64,000 bases of DNA from Skermanella pratensis (GTDB lineage: Bacteria > Pseudomonadota > Alphaproteobacteria > Azospirillales > Azospirillaceae). Position 1 is the stretch's first letter. Every line of letters starts with the position of its first letter. Below, one piece after another: positions 36,204 through 44,724 of the stretch. The notes below the pieces were generated by a model. It did not search any database. It saw only the letters and a program-made list of their open reading frames with translations, and was not told the origin of the DNA. The translations under genes and the position numbers were made by a program. The stretch spans positions 2,590,001-2,654,000 of the forward strand of contig NZ_CP030265.1 of NCBI RefSeq assembly GCF_008843145.1, given 5' to 3'.

Positions 36204-36869
36204 TCATCGGTGCATCCGCGAGAGGGCGTCCGCGAGGCGGATCGGCTCCGGCAGGCGCCACTTGGGCGTGAAGCGGAGCACCAGGTCCACGGCGGTGGGC
36301 AGGCTCACCCGGTGCCCGATGGAAACGAAGAGCGGGTTGGTGCCGTCGCGGGTGCGGAGCGCCACTCCGACCAGTTCCCGCCGGTGGAACATGGGCGAGG
36401 AGGAGCCGCGCTCGCGCCCCGGCTCCTCGTAGCGGCCCACCAGCCGCGACTTGGCTACCCCGATGGCCGGAAGGCCGGTCATCACGCCCAGATGGCAGGC
36501 AAGCCCGAAGCGTCGGGGGTGCGCCAGGCCCTGTCCGTCGACGATCAGGAGGTCCGGCGGCCGCGGCAGCAGGCCGACTGCGGCAGCCATGGCCGGAACC
36601 TCGCGGAACGACAGGAAACCCGGTACGTAAGGGAAGACCGTCGGCCGGGCCAGCAGGACGGAACGGGTCAGTTCCAGCGTCCGCGGGTCGATTTCCGCCA
36701 CGGCCGCCCAGGTCAGGCCGTCGGCTTCGCTGTAATGGGCATCGACCGCGGCGATGCGGCCGAGCGGGGCGAGATCGTCATGGGTCACGACGCGGCCGCG
36801 CAGATCCTCCTGCACGATGCGCGCCTCGGCCTCGGTGGTCGGCCAGGGATCGAGCGTGAATTCTTCCAT
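36204..36869 (-). CDS. nfi: Endonuclease V (deoxyinosine 3' endonuclease)
   Basis: 221 residues. The conserved acidic metal ligands are visible: D43 (RIAAVDAHYSE), E90 (VPGFLSFREVPA) and D111 (LLIVDGQGLAHPRRFGLA). The segment GLPAIGVAKSRLVG (about 131-145) is also characteristic. The enzyme nicks DNA one base 3' to deaminated adenine for repair. I start at 36869 (MEEFTLDPWP); the open frame extends 60 codons upstream without family similarity. The gene stands alone between the chemosensory operon promoter and a divergent unknown gene. Confidence 0.93.
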   Translation of the reverse strand: MEEFTLDPWPTTEAEARIVQEDLRGRVVTHDDLAPLGRIAAVDAHYSEADGLTWAAVAEIDPRTLELTRSVLLARPTVFPYVPGFLSFREVPAMAAAVGLLPRPPDLLIVDGQGLAHPRRFGLACHLGVMTGLPAIGVAKSRLVGRYEEPGRERGSSSPMFHRRELVGVALRTRDGTNPLFVSIGHRVSLPTAVDLVLRFTPKWRLPEPIRLADALSRMHR

Positions 36870-36976
36870 CACGGGCCCAACAGGCGAAGGCCGCGGGCCG
36901 TCTCGGCGTGACGGGCGGATGGAGTGTGACCATGAGCCTTTTTCCCGGCGGGCATGTTGCAGGAGGCGGGTCAGGC

Positions 36977-37354
36977 ATGCCGATCGATTTCCACGGGGGG
37001 TATATGGACGACGACAAGAGGAGTGCCGCGCTGGCCGCGGCGGCGGCACTGCTGGCGATTGCCGAGGGAGCGGATGCCGGGGCCGTCCGCGCGCGGGTGG
37101 CGAAGGCCGGCAGCGGGACCGCCGAGGCGTTCGATCGGCATCTCGCCCACCTCCGGGAAAACCGGCGGAAAGGGGAAATGGCCGCCCTCCAGGCCCTGCA
37201 CCCGGTCAAGGGCGACGCCCGGGCGGCGACGGAACTAATGGAGACCCTGCTGGGAGACTGCGAACCCGAGGAGGAGCTGGCCCCGGCGCAGGTCGCCGCC
37301 GCGCGCCGGGTCTGCGAGACGCTGAACCTGAGCCCGACCCGGTTCGGACTGTGA
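36977..37354 (+). CDS. Small helical protein of unknown function
   Basis: 125 residues from the ATG at 36977, which has AGGAGG ten bases upstream; in-frame ATGs at 36908 and 36932 would add 23 or 15 residues. The protein is Ala/Glu/Arg-rich and mostly helical (SAALAAAAALLAIAEGADAG, then TELMETLLGDCEPEEELAPA), with no membrane segment or recognised motif. The codon pattern is like that of the neighbours, so I believe it is coded. Divergent from endonuclease V and 130 bases before the transporter. Confidence 0.6.
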   Translation: MPIDFHGGYMDDDKRSAALAAAAALLAIAEGADAGAVRARVAKAGSGTAEAFDRHLAHLRENRRKGEMAALQALHPVKGDARAATELMETLLGDCEPEEELAPAQVAAARRVCETLNLSPTRFGL

Positions 37355-37484
37355 GACAGGCTGTTGACGGCCGGACCGGGGCGCCGCGAGGATCGTAACG
37401 AATGGAACAACAGGGGCGGGTGACCGATTATCATTCAAGCAACGAACAAGAACCCGCTGATCCGGAACGGGTAGGGGTTTCAGA

Positions 37485-39166
37485 ATGCCCGCGATGCCTG
37501 CGACGCACGCGCTGATTGAGCTTCTGGGCGAAGTGGCGCTCCTGCTCTGGGGCGTCCACATGGTGCGGAGCGGCGTGCTGCGCGCCTTCGGCGGCGACCT
37601 CCGCCGTCTGCTCGGCCGGGCCCTGCGGAACCGGCTGGCCGCCTGCCTCGCCGGGATCGGCGTCACGCTGGCGCTTCAGAGCAGCACCGCCACCGCGTTC
37701 ATGACGACCTCCTTCCTGGGCGGCGGCCTGATCGAACTGGTCCCGGCGCTGGCCGTGATGCTGGGCGCCAATGTCGGCACCGCGCTGGTTGCCTGGGCCC
37801 TCTCGTTCGACGTCACGGTCGTCTATCCGGTGCTGATATTCGCCGGTCTGGTGATCTTCAGGACCGGAAACAGGACGCGCAGCCGGAATCTTGGCCGGAT
37901 CATCATCGGCCTGGGGCTCGTCCTTCTGTCCCTGCACCTGCTGGTCGAGACCATCGTGCCGACCGGCGTTTCCCCGAGGCGAAGGAACTGATAGCGGCGC
38001 TGACCAGGGAGCCGTTGCCCGTGCTGGCAATCGCGGCGCTGACCGCCTGGGCGATGCACTCCAGCGTCGCCGCCATCCTGGTGATCGCTTCGCTGGCCGG
38101 CACCGGGCTGATCACGCCCTTCGCCTCCCTGGTCATGGTGCTCGGCGCCAATCTCGGCAGCGCGCTGAACCCGCTGCTCGCAGCTGCCTCGGGCGAGCGC
38201 AGCGCGCTGCGCCTGCCGGTCGGCAACATCGCCAACCGCTTGATCGGCTGCATCGCCGTCCTTCCCTTGCTGCCCGCGCTGCTCGATCATCCGCTTCTGG
38301 CGGGTCAGGATCCCGCCTGGCTCGCGGTGACATTCCATCTCGTCTTCAATCTGGCGCTGGCGGCCGTCTTCATCCTGCCGTTGTCGCTGCAGGCCAGGCT
38401 TCTGGAGCGGGTCCTGCCGGACCGCCCGGTGCCGGAGGACGCCGGAAGCCCCCGATACCTTGATACCGGCTCGCTCGACACGCCGAGGGTGGCGCTCGCC
38501 AATGCGGCGCGGGAAGCTTTCCGCATGGCCGACACCGTCGAGGAAATGCTGAAGGGCTCGCGGGAGCTGCTGCGCCGCGACGATCACCGGCTGCTGGACG
38601 AGCTGCGCCGCAAGGACGATATCCTCGACCGGCTGAACGGGGCGCTGAAGCGTTTCCTGGCCGAACTCAGCCAGCGGGAACTCAGCGACGAGGAATGCTC
38701 GAGGCTGGCCCATGTGCAGACCGTCGCCCTCAACCTGGAGCACGCCGGGGACATCATCGACAAGGGGGTCCTGGACCTTGCCGGCAAGCGCATGCGCCGG
38801 CGCCTGTGCCTGACCGAACAGCAGGTCGAGGAAGCCGGCGCCATGCACGACCACCTGCTGGCGCAGCTCCGGCTGGCGGTGACCGTCTTCATGGCCGAGG
38901 ATCTGCAGTCCGCCCTGAGGCTCGTCGAGGGAAAGGAAAGGTTCCGCGAACTGGAACGCGCGGCGGCCGAGAACGAGTTCGCCCATCCGCCCGAGCCGGG
39001 CCCGCAGGCCGAGACGAGCAGCCTGCACCTCGACGCGGTGCGCGACCTGAAGCGCATCGATGCCCATTTCGCGGCGATCGCCCATCCCCTGCTGGAGCGC
39101 AACAACCTGCTTCGGCCGTCGCGCCTGATCCGGCTTCCCCGGTCCGGGAAGGTTGGGCAGGCGTAG
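37485..39166 (+). CDS. Na+/phosphate cotransporter with C-terminal PhoU-like domain (frame disrupted by one base near 37970)
   Basis: About 560 residues when repaired. The two inverted transport repeats are clear: LALQSSTATAFMTTSFLGGG with VMLGANVGTALVAW in the first frame, and MHSSVAAILVIASLAGTGLI with VMVLGANLGSALNPLL in the second. A cytoplasmic PhoU-like helical domain follows (about 320-540). The first frame stops at 37991 just after ETIVPTGV; the second frame supplies FPEAKELIAALTREPLPV without a gap. Adding one T in the TTT run at 37969-37971 restores one continuous protein. Probably a working NptA/YjbB-like phosphate transporter with a sequence error, though a true frameshift cannot be excluded. 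Confidence 0.85.
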
Positions 39167-39212
39167 GATACGCTGAAATCCCCTTGCGCGACGCCCCCGG
39201 CTTGTCGGCAGA

Positions 39213-40280
39213 ATGGACGATGCTTCGACCTTTCCTCCGGCTTCGGGCCTGAACGCGATGCCGTCCGTCGAGAGTGCGCCACCTTTGGGGCAGAACGGCC
39301 GGGACATCGCCTTCCTGCTGTTTCCCAAGTTCTCGATGCTGGCCTTCACCTGCGCGGTTGAGCCGCTGAGGGTCGCCAACCAGTTGTTGGGACGGTCCTG
39401 CTATCGCTGGTCCACCGTTTCGGCGGGAGGCGATACGGTGATGGCGAGCAACGGCATGACGCTGGTACCGGACCGGCGGCTTGAAGAAGTCGAGCCGCCC
39501 GGCATGCTGATCCTGTGCGCCGGCTTCGATCCGCAGCAATCCTTCAGCGACGCGCTGGCCTCTCCGCTCCGCCGGTTCGACCGGCAGGGCACCATCCTGG
39601 GCGCCATCGACAGCGGCAGCCTTCTGCTGGCCCGCACCGGCCTGCTCGACGGCCATGCGGCCACCACCCATTGGGAGTGCCTGGACAGCCTTGCAGAGCA
39701 GTATCCCCGCGTGGAGGTGCAACCGTCCATATTCGTCATCGACCGCAGGAGGCTGACCTGCGCGGGCGGAACGGCGGCGCTGGACATGATGCTTCACCTG
39801 ATCCGCATCGATTGCGGCCACCGCGTCGCCGTGGCCGTCTCGGAGCAGTTCATCCATCCCGCCATCAGGGACGCCGGTTCCAGCCAGCGGGCCGAGGTGC
39901 CCCAGCGGCTCGGCGTCTGCCATCCCAAGCTGGCCGCCGCGGTCCGGATCATGGAGCGGAACCTGGAGGAACCCCTCGCCCTCCATGCCCTGGCGGAGCG
40001 GGCGGGGCTGTCGCTGCGGCAGATGGAGCGGTTGTTTCACGCGGCGCTCGGCCAGTCTCCCACCAGCTATTATCTTTGGTTGAGGGTCGAGAGGGCACGT
40101 TCGCTGGTGCTGTACTCCGGCCATTCCCTGGCGGAAATCGCGGTCGCCTGCGGTTTCGGCAGCTACGAGGGCTTCTCCCGGACATACCGGCGCCATGCCG
40201 GGGCCAGCCCCAGCCGGGACAGGGCCTCGGCACGGCTCCAGCCGGCGGTCGCCGCCACCATGGTCAGGATGGGGGCATGA
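39213..40280 (+). CDS. cdhR: GlxA/AraC-family regulator, probable carnitine catabolism activator CdhR
   Basis: 355 residues. An N-terminal DJ-1/PfpI-like domain (about 30-205, with IAFLLFPKFSMLAFTCAVEP) is followed by a C-terminal AraC DNA-binding domain (about 235-335): LALHALAERAGLSLRQMERL and LAEIAVACGFGSYEGFSRTY. This architecture is shared by CdhR and GbdR, which activate carnitine and betaine catabolism in Pseudomonas. It faces a leftward operon with carnitine dehydrogenase and BKACE genes; the final bases overlap the end of the esterase gene by 17. An internal ATG (MPSVESAPP, 39258) is an alternative start. Regulon assignment is by context. Confidence 0.83.
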   Translation: MDDASTFPPASGLNAMPSVESAPPLGQNGRDIAFLLFPKFSMLAFTCAVEPLRVANQLLGRSCYRWSTVSAGGDTVMASNGMTLVPDRRLEEVEPPGMLILCAGFDPQQSFSDALASPLRRFDRQGTILGAIDSGSLLLARTGLLDGHAATTHWECLDSLAEQYPRVEVQPSIFVIDRRRLTCAGGTAALDMMLHLIRIDCGHRVAVAVSEQFIHPAIRDAGSSQRAEVPQRLGVCHPKLAAAVRIMERNLEEPLALHALAERAGLSLRQMERLFHAALGQSPTSYYLWLRVERARSLVLYSGHSLAEIAVACGFGSYEGFSRTYRRHAGASPSRDRASARLQPAVAATMVRMGA

Positions 40281-41208
40281 ACAGGCTGGCCGCGACGGCA
40301 CGCGCGCCGTCCTCCAGCGCCTGGACGGCGGTCGGGACCAGCCGGCTCCAGTGGAGGAAGCCGTGGGGGACACCGTCGTAGACGCGCAGGTCGGCATGTC
40401 CGCCGGCATTCCGCAGGGCGTCGGAAAGGGCGAGGCTGTCGTCGAGCAGAGGGTCCAGCGCCGCGGCCCCGACCAAGGCGGGCGGCAGGCCAGCCAGGTC
40501 GGACGCAAGGAGGTCCATGGCTTTCCCGCCGGGAGCCGGTTTCGAACCCAGGTAGCTGGCCTGGTAGAACTGCAGTTCGTCGGGGGAGAGCCCGTAGACC
40601 GGGTCGGCGAAGCGCCGGCGGGGCTCCGACTCCTCCAACCCGTAGAGCCCGTAATAAAGCAGCATGAACTTGACGGCCTCCGGCCGCCTGTCGCGCAGGC
40701 GGAGCGCTGCGGCGAGCGCCAGATGGGCGCCGGCGGAATCGCCGCCGATCCCCAGCCGGCCGGGATCGATGCCGTGGACACGCGCGCCGTCCGCAACGGC
40801 GACGAGGGCCTGTTCGATCCTGTCGAGCGCCGCCGGATGCGGATTTTCGGGGGCGAGCGGGTAATCCACCCCGACGACCACCGCTCCGGACCGGCGGCAG
40901 AGCTGCCGCATGATCCGGTCGTGGGAGTCCAGCGAGCCGACGACGAAACCGCCGCCGTGGAGGAACACCAGCGCCGGCAGGGAGGCCCCGGCGTCCGGGC
41001 GGTACACCCGGATGCCCAACGGACCGCCATCCAGATCCAGCACCGCGTCGGTCACGGAATGCAGGTCGATGACCGGGCGGTTCCACCCGGACCGTTCCTT
41101 CTCGTAGGCGCTGCGCATGCCCGCTATTCCGTCGCCCGCGGGAGGTGCGCACCCTGCGGCAATGCGCTGCGCTTCGGCGACCCCGGGAGCGAACCGGTCA
41201 GGAGGCAA
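40264..41208 (-). CDS. HSL-family alpha/beta hydrolase, possible acylcarnitine esterase
   Basis: The hormone-sensitive-lipase pattern is complete: HGGGFVVGS oxyanion loop, nucleophile GGDSAGAH, Asp in LDPLLDDS and His in GVPHGFLH. The start is uncertain. The first plausible ATG is 41118, but family-like helical sequence lies upstream of it (FAPGVAEAQRIAAG); a TTG at 41208 just after the upstream gene's stop would include it, and an ATG at 41280 would overlap that gene by 83 bases. As the last gene of the carnitine operon it could release carnitine from acylcarnitines, as a hydrolase linked to carnitine genes does in Pseudomonas. That is inference from context. Confidence 0.78.
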   Translation of the reverse strand: MPPDRFAPGVAEAQRIAAGCAPPAGDGIAGMRSAYEKERSGWNRPVIDLHSVTDAVLDLDGGPLGIRVYRPDAGASLPALVFLHGGGFVVGSLDSHDRIMRQLCRRSGAVVVGVDYPLAPENPHPAALDRIEQALVAVADGARVHGIDPGRLGIGGDSAGAHLALAAALRLRDRRPEAVKFMLLYYGLYGLEESEPRRRFADPVYGLSPDELQFYQASYLGSKPAPGGKAMDLLASDLAGLPPALVGAAALDPLLDDSLALSDALRNAGGHADLRVYDGVPHGFLHWSRLVPTAVQALEDGARAVAASLFMPPS

Positions 41209-42163
41209 TGCCGAGAGCCGACTTGACGACGGGCAGGGCGGGCTTTCCGTCGAAGCTGGTGACCCCGGCCAGCCAGCCATCCAGCACCTGCGGGTTGTCG
41301 CGCATCCACTGCTCCACGGCCTTTCCGGGGGCCATCCTGTCGCTCAGGATCATGACCATCATCTCGTTTTCCATCGGGATGGAAAACACCAGCTGCTCCA
41401 GGAACGTTCCGAGGTTGGGGCAGGTCTCGGCGAGCCCGGCCCTGGTCAGGGTACGGACCGTGGCGCTGCCACGGTTGGGGCCGAAATACTCCTCCCCGCC
41501 GTCCAGGTATCCCATCGGCAGCTTCACGTTCATCGGGTGGGGAGCCCAGCCCAGGAACACCGCCCATTCGTCGCGCCGGGCCGCGCGTTCGACCGCGGCA
41601 AGCATCGCCGCCTCGCTGGATTCGACCAGTTTCCAGTCACCCAACCCATAGGCGCCGTCATCGATCATCTTCTGGATCTTCGCGTTGGCCGACGATCCCG
41701 GCTCGATGCTGTTGATGGTGCGGTCGAACTTTTCCGCATGCTTCGCGAGGTCGGCGAAGGTCTTCACGCCGGCGTCGGCCGCAGCCTTGTTGACCGCCAG
41801 CGTCGTGGTGGCGCCCTCGAGGTTGACGGCGGCGACATCGATCTGGCCGCCGTCGATGTATTTCCGTGTCATCTCCTCCTGCGCGGGCATCCAGTTGCCG
41901 AGGAAGGCGTCGATGTTCTTGGAGCGAAGCCCTTCGATCGAAACGGCGACCGAGAGATTGACGACCTTCGGCTGATATCCCAGGGCGGACAGGATGACCG
42001 AGGCCGTCGTGGTCGTGGACGTGATATCGGTCCAGCCCGGATCGGACATCCTGACCGTCCTGCATTCGTCGGGCTCGGCCGCCGGGGCCGCGACCGGCCA
42101 CAGGGAGACGCCACACAGGGCGATACCGGCGGCGGCCATCAGGCGGGCGGTTCTCAGAGTCAT
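41198..42163 (-). CDS. Glycine betaine/choline/carnitine ABC transporter substrate-binding protein
   Basis: 321 residues. A signal peptide (about 1-27, ending APAAE) precedes an OpuAC/ChoX fold: MSDPGWTDITSTTTTASVIL at the start, LGNWMPAQEEM, VFLGWAPHPMN and MENEMMVMILSDRMAPGKAV. Trp residues in these segments would form the aromatic cage around the quaternary ammonium group. Within a carnitine catabolic operon it is probably a CaiX-type carnitine-binding protein, but choline is possible. The ATPase and permease are not adjacent; in Pseudomonas CaiX also uses a core transporter encoded elsewhere. ATG at 42163 lies three bases after the thioesterase stop. Confidence 0.88.
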   Translation of the reverse strand: MTLRTARLMAAAGIALCGVSLWPVAAPAAEPDECRTVRMSDPGWTDITSTTTTASVILSALGYQPKVVNLSVAVSIEGLRSKNIDAFLGNWMPAQEEMTRKYIDGGQIDVAAVNLEGATTTLAVNKAAADAGVKTFADLAKHAEKFDRTINSIEPGSSANAKIQKMIDDGAYGLGDWKLVESSEAAMLAAVERAARRDEWAVFLGWAPHPMNVKLPMGYLDGGEEYFGPNRGSATVRTLTRAGLAETCPNLGTFLEQLVFSIPMENEMMVMILSDRMAPGKAVEQWMRDNPQVLDGWLAGVTSFDGKPALPVVKSALGIAS

Positions 42164-42165
42164 GT

Positions 42166-42666
42166 TCAATCTCCCTGTTTGCGGTCTGATTCGGATGGGG
42201 GCGGAATCCAGCGGTCCGGCAGGACGGGGCAGCGGGCCCGGCCGGCCTCGGCGAGCGACCGGATGATGCGGAACACGGCGGGATCGAACGGGCTCGCGCG
42301 CGGGCCGGGCCGGGCCACCGAAAGCAACACAAGTTCGGTCTGCGCCGCCGGCCGGTCGCATCCGGTCCGGTGCATCGCGTGGTGGACCAGCATGCGCTTC
42401 GGATCGGCGCCCGCGACCCAGGTGCGGATTTCCACTTCATCGCCGCAGGCGATCTCGCCCAGATAGAGGATGCGGGCGTCCACCGTGTAGACGGAGCGTC
42501 CGGTCCGGTTCCGGAAACCCCCATCCATGCCGATGGCGTCTAGCAGCGCGTCCGTCGCATGGCCGAAGATCAGCACGTAGTAGGCTTCGCTGAGGTGGCC
42601 GTTGTAATCGATCCATTCCGGGACAACGCGGGCGCGGTGGAGACGCAAGGGCCCTTTACCGTTCAT
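42166..42666 (-). CDS. cdhB: Hotdog-fold thioesterase, probable betainyl-CoA thioesterase
   Basis: 166 residues. The start [20 protein letters not shown] carries the Asp-xx-Gly-His-x-x-x active-site pattern of 4-hydroxybenzoyl-CoA-type thioesterases. In carnitine breakdown the BKACE product betainyl-CoA is hydrolysed to glycine betaine and CoA by such an enzyme, often encoded next to carnitine dehydrogenase, exactly as here (ATGA overlap with the dehydrogenase gene). I name it by pathway context. The C-terminal 30 residues are less conserved. Confidence 0.82.
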   Translation of the reverse strand: MNGKGPLRLHRARVVPEWIDYNGHLSEAYYVLIFGHATDALLDAIGMDGGFRNRTGRSVYTVDARILYLGEIACGDEVEIRTWVAGADPKRMLVHHAMHRTGCDRPAAQTELVLLSVARPGPRASPFDPAVFRIIRSLAEAGRARCPVLPDRWIPPPSESDRKQGD

Positions 42667-43640
42667 GGCGCGACCGGATCGGCGAGCTCCGCCCGGCGCT
42701 CGTGCCGCACCGGGGCCAGCGCTTCGATCAGACGGATCAGGCAGTCGTCGCGCCAGCGCTCCAGTTCCTTGACGGTCCTGCCGTCGGCCTGGGCCGCCGT
42801 TCCCTCCACCATGCGGTCGCGCAGTTCCCGCGTCAGCTCGGGAGCTACCAGCTTCGTCCAAGGCAGTTTCAAGGCCGGGCCGAACTGGTCCAGCATGTGG
42901 GCCATGCCGCCCTCGCCGCCGGCCAGGTGGAAGGTCAGGCAGGTCCCCATGAAAGCGTAGCGCAGGCCGGGACCGTAGACGATCGCATCGTCGATATCCT
43001 CGGTGGTGGCGATACCCTGGTCGACCAGGTGGAGCGCCTCGCGCCACATCGCCTCCTGGAGACGGTCGGACAGGTAGCCCTCGATCTCCTTGCGCATTCT
43101 CAGCGGGCGCATGCCGATGGAACGGTAGAAGCCTGCGGCCCGCTCCACGGCATCGGCCGACGTATGGCCGCCGGGCACGATCTCGACCAGCGGCAGCAGA
43201 TAGACCGGGTTGAAGGGATGGCCGATCACCACCCGCTCGGGATGCCGGCAATCCGCCTGGATCCGCGAGGGCAGCAGGCCGGACGAACTGGACGCGATGA
43301 CGGTGCCGGGGCCGCAGCCCGCGTCGATCTCCGCCAGGAGCCTGCGCTTCAGATCCTCGCGCTCCGGCGCGTTCTCCTGGATGAAGTCGGCCTCCGCCGC
43401 GGCCTCCGGGATCGAACCGGCGAAGCGCAGCCGGTCCGGGTCGGCGCCCTGCGCGAGTCCCGTCCGTTCCAGTGCCGGCCAGGCATTGTCCACCGCCGCC
43501 CGGAGGGCGGCCTCGGCTCCCGGGGCCGGGTCGAAGGCAACCACGTCCAGCCCGTGGGCGAGGGCGCGCGCCGCCCAGCCGCTGCCGATGACGCCGCCGC
43601 CGACCAGACCGAGCGTACGGATGGGGAGGGATTTGGTCAT
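42663..43640 (-). CDS. cdhA: L-carnitine dehydrogenase
   Basis: 325 residues of the 3-hydroxyacyl-CoA dehydrogenase fold. NAD-binding [17 protein letters not shown] (about 11-27), catalytic region [14 protein letters not shown] and [20 protein letters not shown] (His near 140), C-terminal helical domain with [20 protein letters not shown], the stretch typical of carnitine dehydrogenases. It oxidises L-carnitine to 3-dehydrocarnitine with NAD. Neighbours are the BKACE enzyme upstream and the thioesterase downstream, giving the full route from carnitine to glycine betaine. Confidence 0.92.
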   Translation of the reverse strand: MTKSLPIRTLGLVGGGVIGSGWAARALAHGLDVVAFDPAPGAEAALRAAVDNAWPALERTGLAQGADPDRLRFAGSIPEAAAEADFIQENAPEREDLKRRLLAEIDAGCGPGTVIASSSSGLLPSRIQADCRHPERVVIGHPFNPVYLLPLVEIVPGGHTSADAVERAAGFYRSIGMRPLRMRKEIEGYLSDRLQEAMWREALHLVDQGIATTEDIDDAIVYGPGLRYAFMGTCLTFHLAGGEGGMAHMLDQFGPALKLPWTKLVAPELTRELRDRMVEGTAAQADGRTVKELERWRDDCLIRLIEALAPVRHERRAELADPVAP

Positions 43641-43665
43641 TTCGGGTTTCTTCCTGGAGAATCGC

Positions 43666-44577
43666 TTAACGACGGGGAGCGGGAAGCCCGAGGATCTCGC
43701 GGGCTTCGGCCGCGCCGGCCACGCGTGACCCCAGGGCCTCCACGATCGTCACGGCACGTTCGACCAGGCTGCCGTTGCTGGCATGCACGCCCCGGTCCAG
43801 GTAAAGGTTGTCCTCCAGCCCGACGCGGATATTGCCGCCGAGCAGGATGGCCTGCGCGGCCATCGGCATCTGCATCCTGCCGATGCCGAAACCGGCCCAC
43901 ACGCTGCCGGCCGGCAGCATGTCGCGGAGCGCCAGCATCATCCTCGGCTCGGGCGGCAATCCCCAGGGGATGCCCAGGCAGAACTGGAACAGGGGCGGCG
44001 CGTCGAGCAGCCCTTCGTCGAGCATACGCTTGGCGAACCACAGGTTCCCGGTATCGAAGATCTCCAGCTCCGGCTTGACGCCCAGGCGCTGGATGATCGA
44101 CGCCTGCCGGCGCAGCATGTCGGGAGTCGAGACATAGACCAGCGAGCCGTCGCCGAAATTCAGCGAGCCGCAGTCCAGCGTGCAGATCTCGGGCAGCAGT
44201 TCGGCCACATGGGCCGCCCGCGCCTCGGCCCCGACGAGGTCGGTGCCGGGGCCGAAGCGCGCCGGGTCGTGATCCGGCCCGATCATCAGGTCGCCGCCCA
44301 TGCCGGCGGTCAGGTTGACGATGACGTCGGTTCCGCTGGCCCGGATCCGCTCCATAACCTCGCGGTAAAGGGCCGGCTCGCGGCTGCCGCCGCCGGTTTC
44401 CGGATCACGGACATGGATGTGGGCGACCGCGGCGCCGGCCGCGGCGGCCTCGATCGCGGCACCCGCGATCTGCTCCGGGGTGACCGGGATGGCGGGATGT
44501 TTGCCGACGGTGTCGCCGGCGCCGGTCACGGCGCAAGTGATGACGACCCGGCGGTTGATCTCTGTCGAATTGGCCAT
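43666..44577 (-). CDS. cdhC: Beta-keto acid cleavage enzyme (BKACE), dehydrocarnitine-specific
   Basis: 303 residues of the DUF849 TIM barrel. The metal-binding [13 protein letters not shown] (about 53-65) is the family signature; [11 protein letters not shown] near the N-terminus, [10 protein letters not shown] and [13 protein letters not shown] are also typical. BKACE uses acetyl-CoA to cleave a beta-keto acid; the one linked to carnitine dehydrogenase converts dehydrocarnitine to acetoacetate and betainyl-CoA. Specificity here is inferred from the operon. First gene of the leftward carnitine unit. A long hairpin lies 25 bases upstream of its ATG. Confidence 0.9.
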   Translation of the reverse strand: MANSTEINRRVVITCAVTGAGDTVGKHPAIPVTPEQIAGAAIEAAAAGAAVAHIHVRDPETGGGSREPALYREVMERIRASGTDVIVNLTAGMGGDLMIGPDHDPARFGPGTDLVGAEARAAHVAELLPEICTLDCGSLNFGDGSLVYVSTPDMLRRQASIIQRLGVKPELEIFDTGNLWFAKRMLDEGLLDAPPLFQFCLGIPWGLPPEPRMMLALRDMLPAGSVWAGFGIGRMQMPMAAQAILLGGNIRVGLEDNLYLDRGVHASNGSLVERAVTIVEALGSRVAGAAEAREILGLPAPRR

Positions 44578-44601
44578 GGCGGATACCGCTGCTCGGCGTT
44601 G

Positions 44602-44643
44602 CTGAGGGTCCGGGGCGGGATCGATCCCGCCCCGGACCCTCAG
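44602..44643. terminator. 42-bp perfect palindrome, probable transcription terminator
   Basis: Two 21-base arms (CTGAGGGTCCGGGGCGGGATC and its exact complement) meet at a GATCGATC centre with no loop base left over. The structure lies between the stop of the leftward gntP gene (44725) and the start of the leftward BKACE gene (44577). It can fold on either strand. TTT follows on the plus strand; on the minus strand the flank is CAACGCC, so it is not a classic U-tract terminator in the gntP direction. It should at least block read-through or protect the gntP mRNA 3' end. Being so close to the BKACE start it could also affect that gene. Confidence 0.6.
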
Positions 44644-44724
44644 TTTGCGGCAAAGGCGCCGGTCCGCTTGACCGGAACCGTCATGCGCCTGACCGCATGC
44701 GACATGACGGGTCGGAAAACGCCG

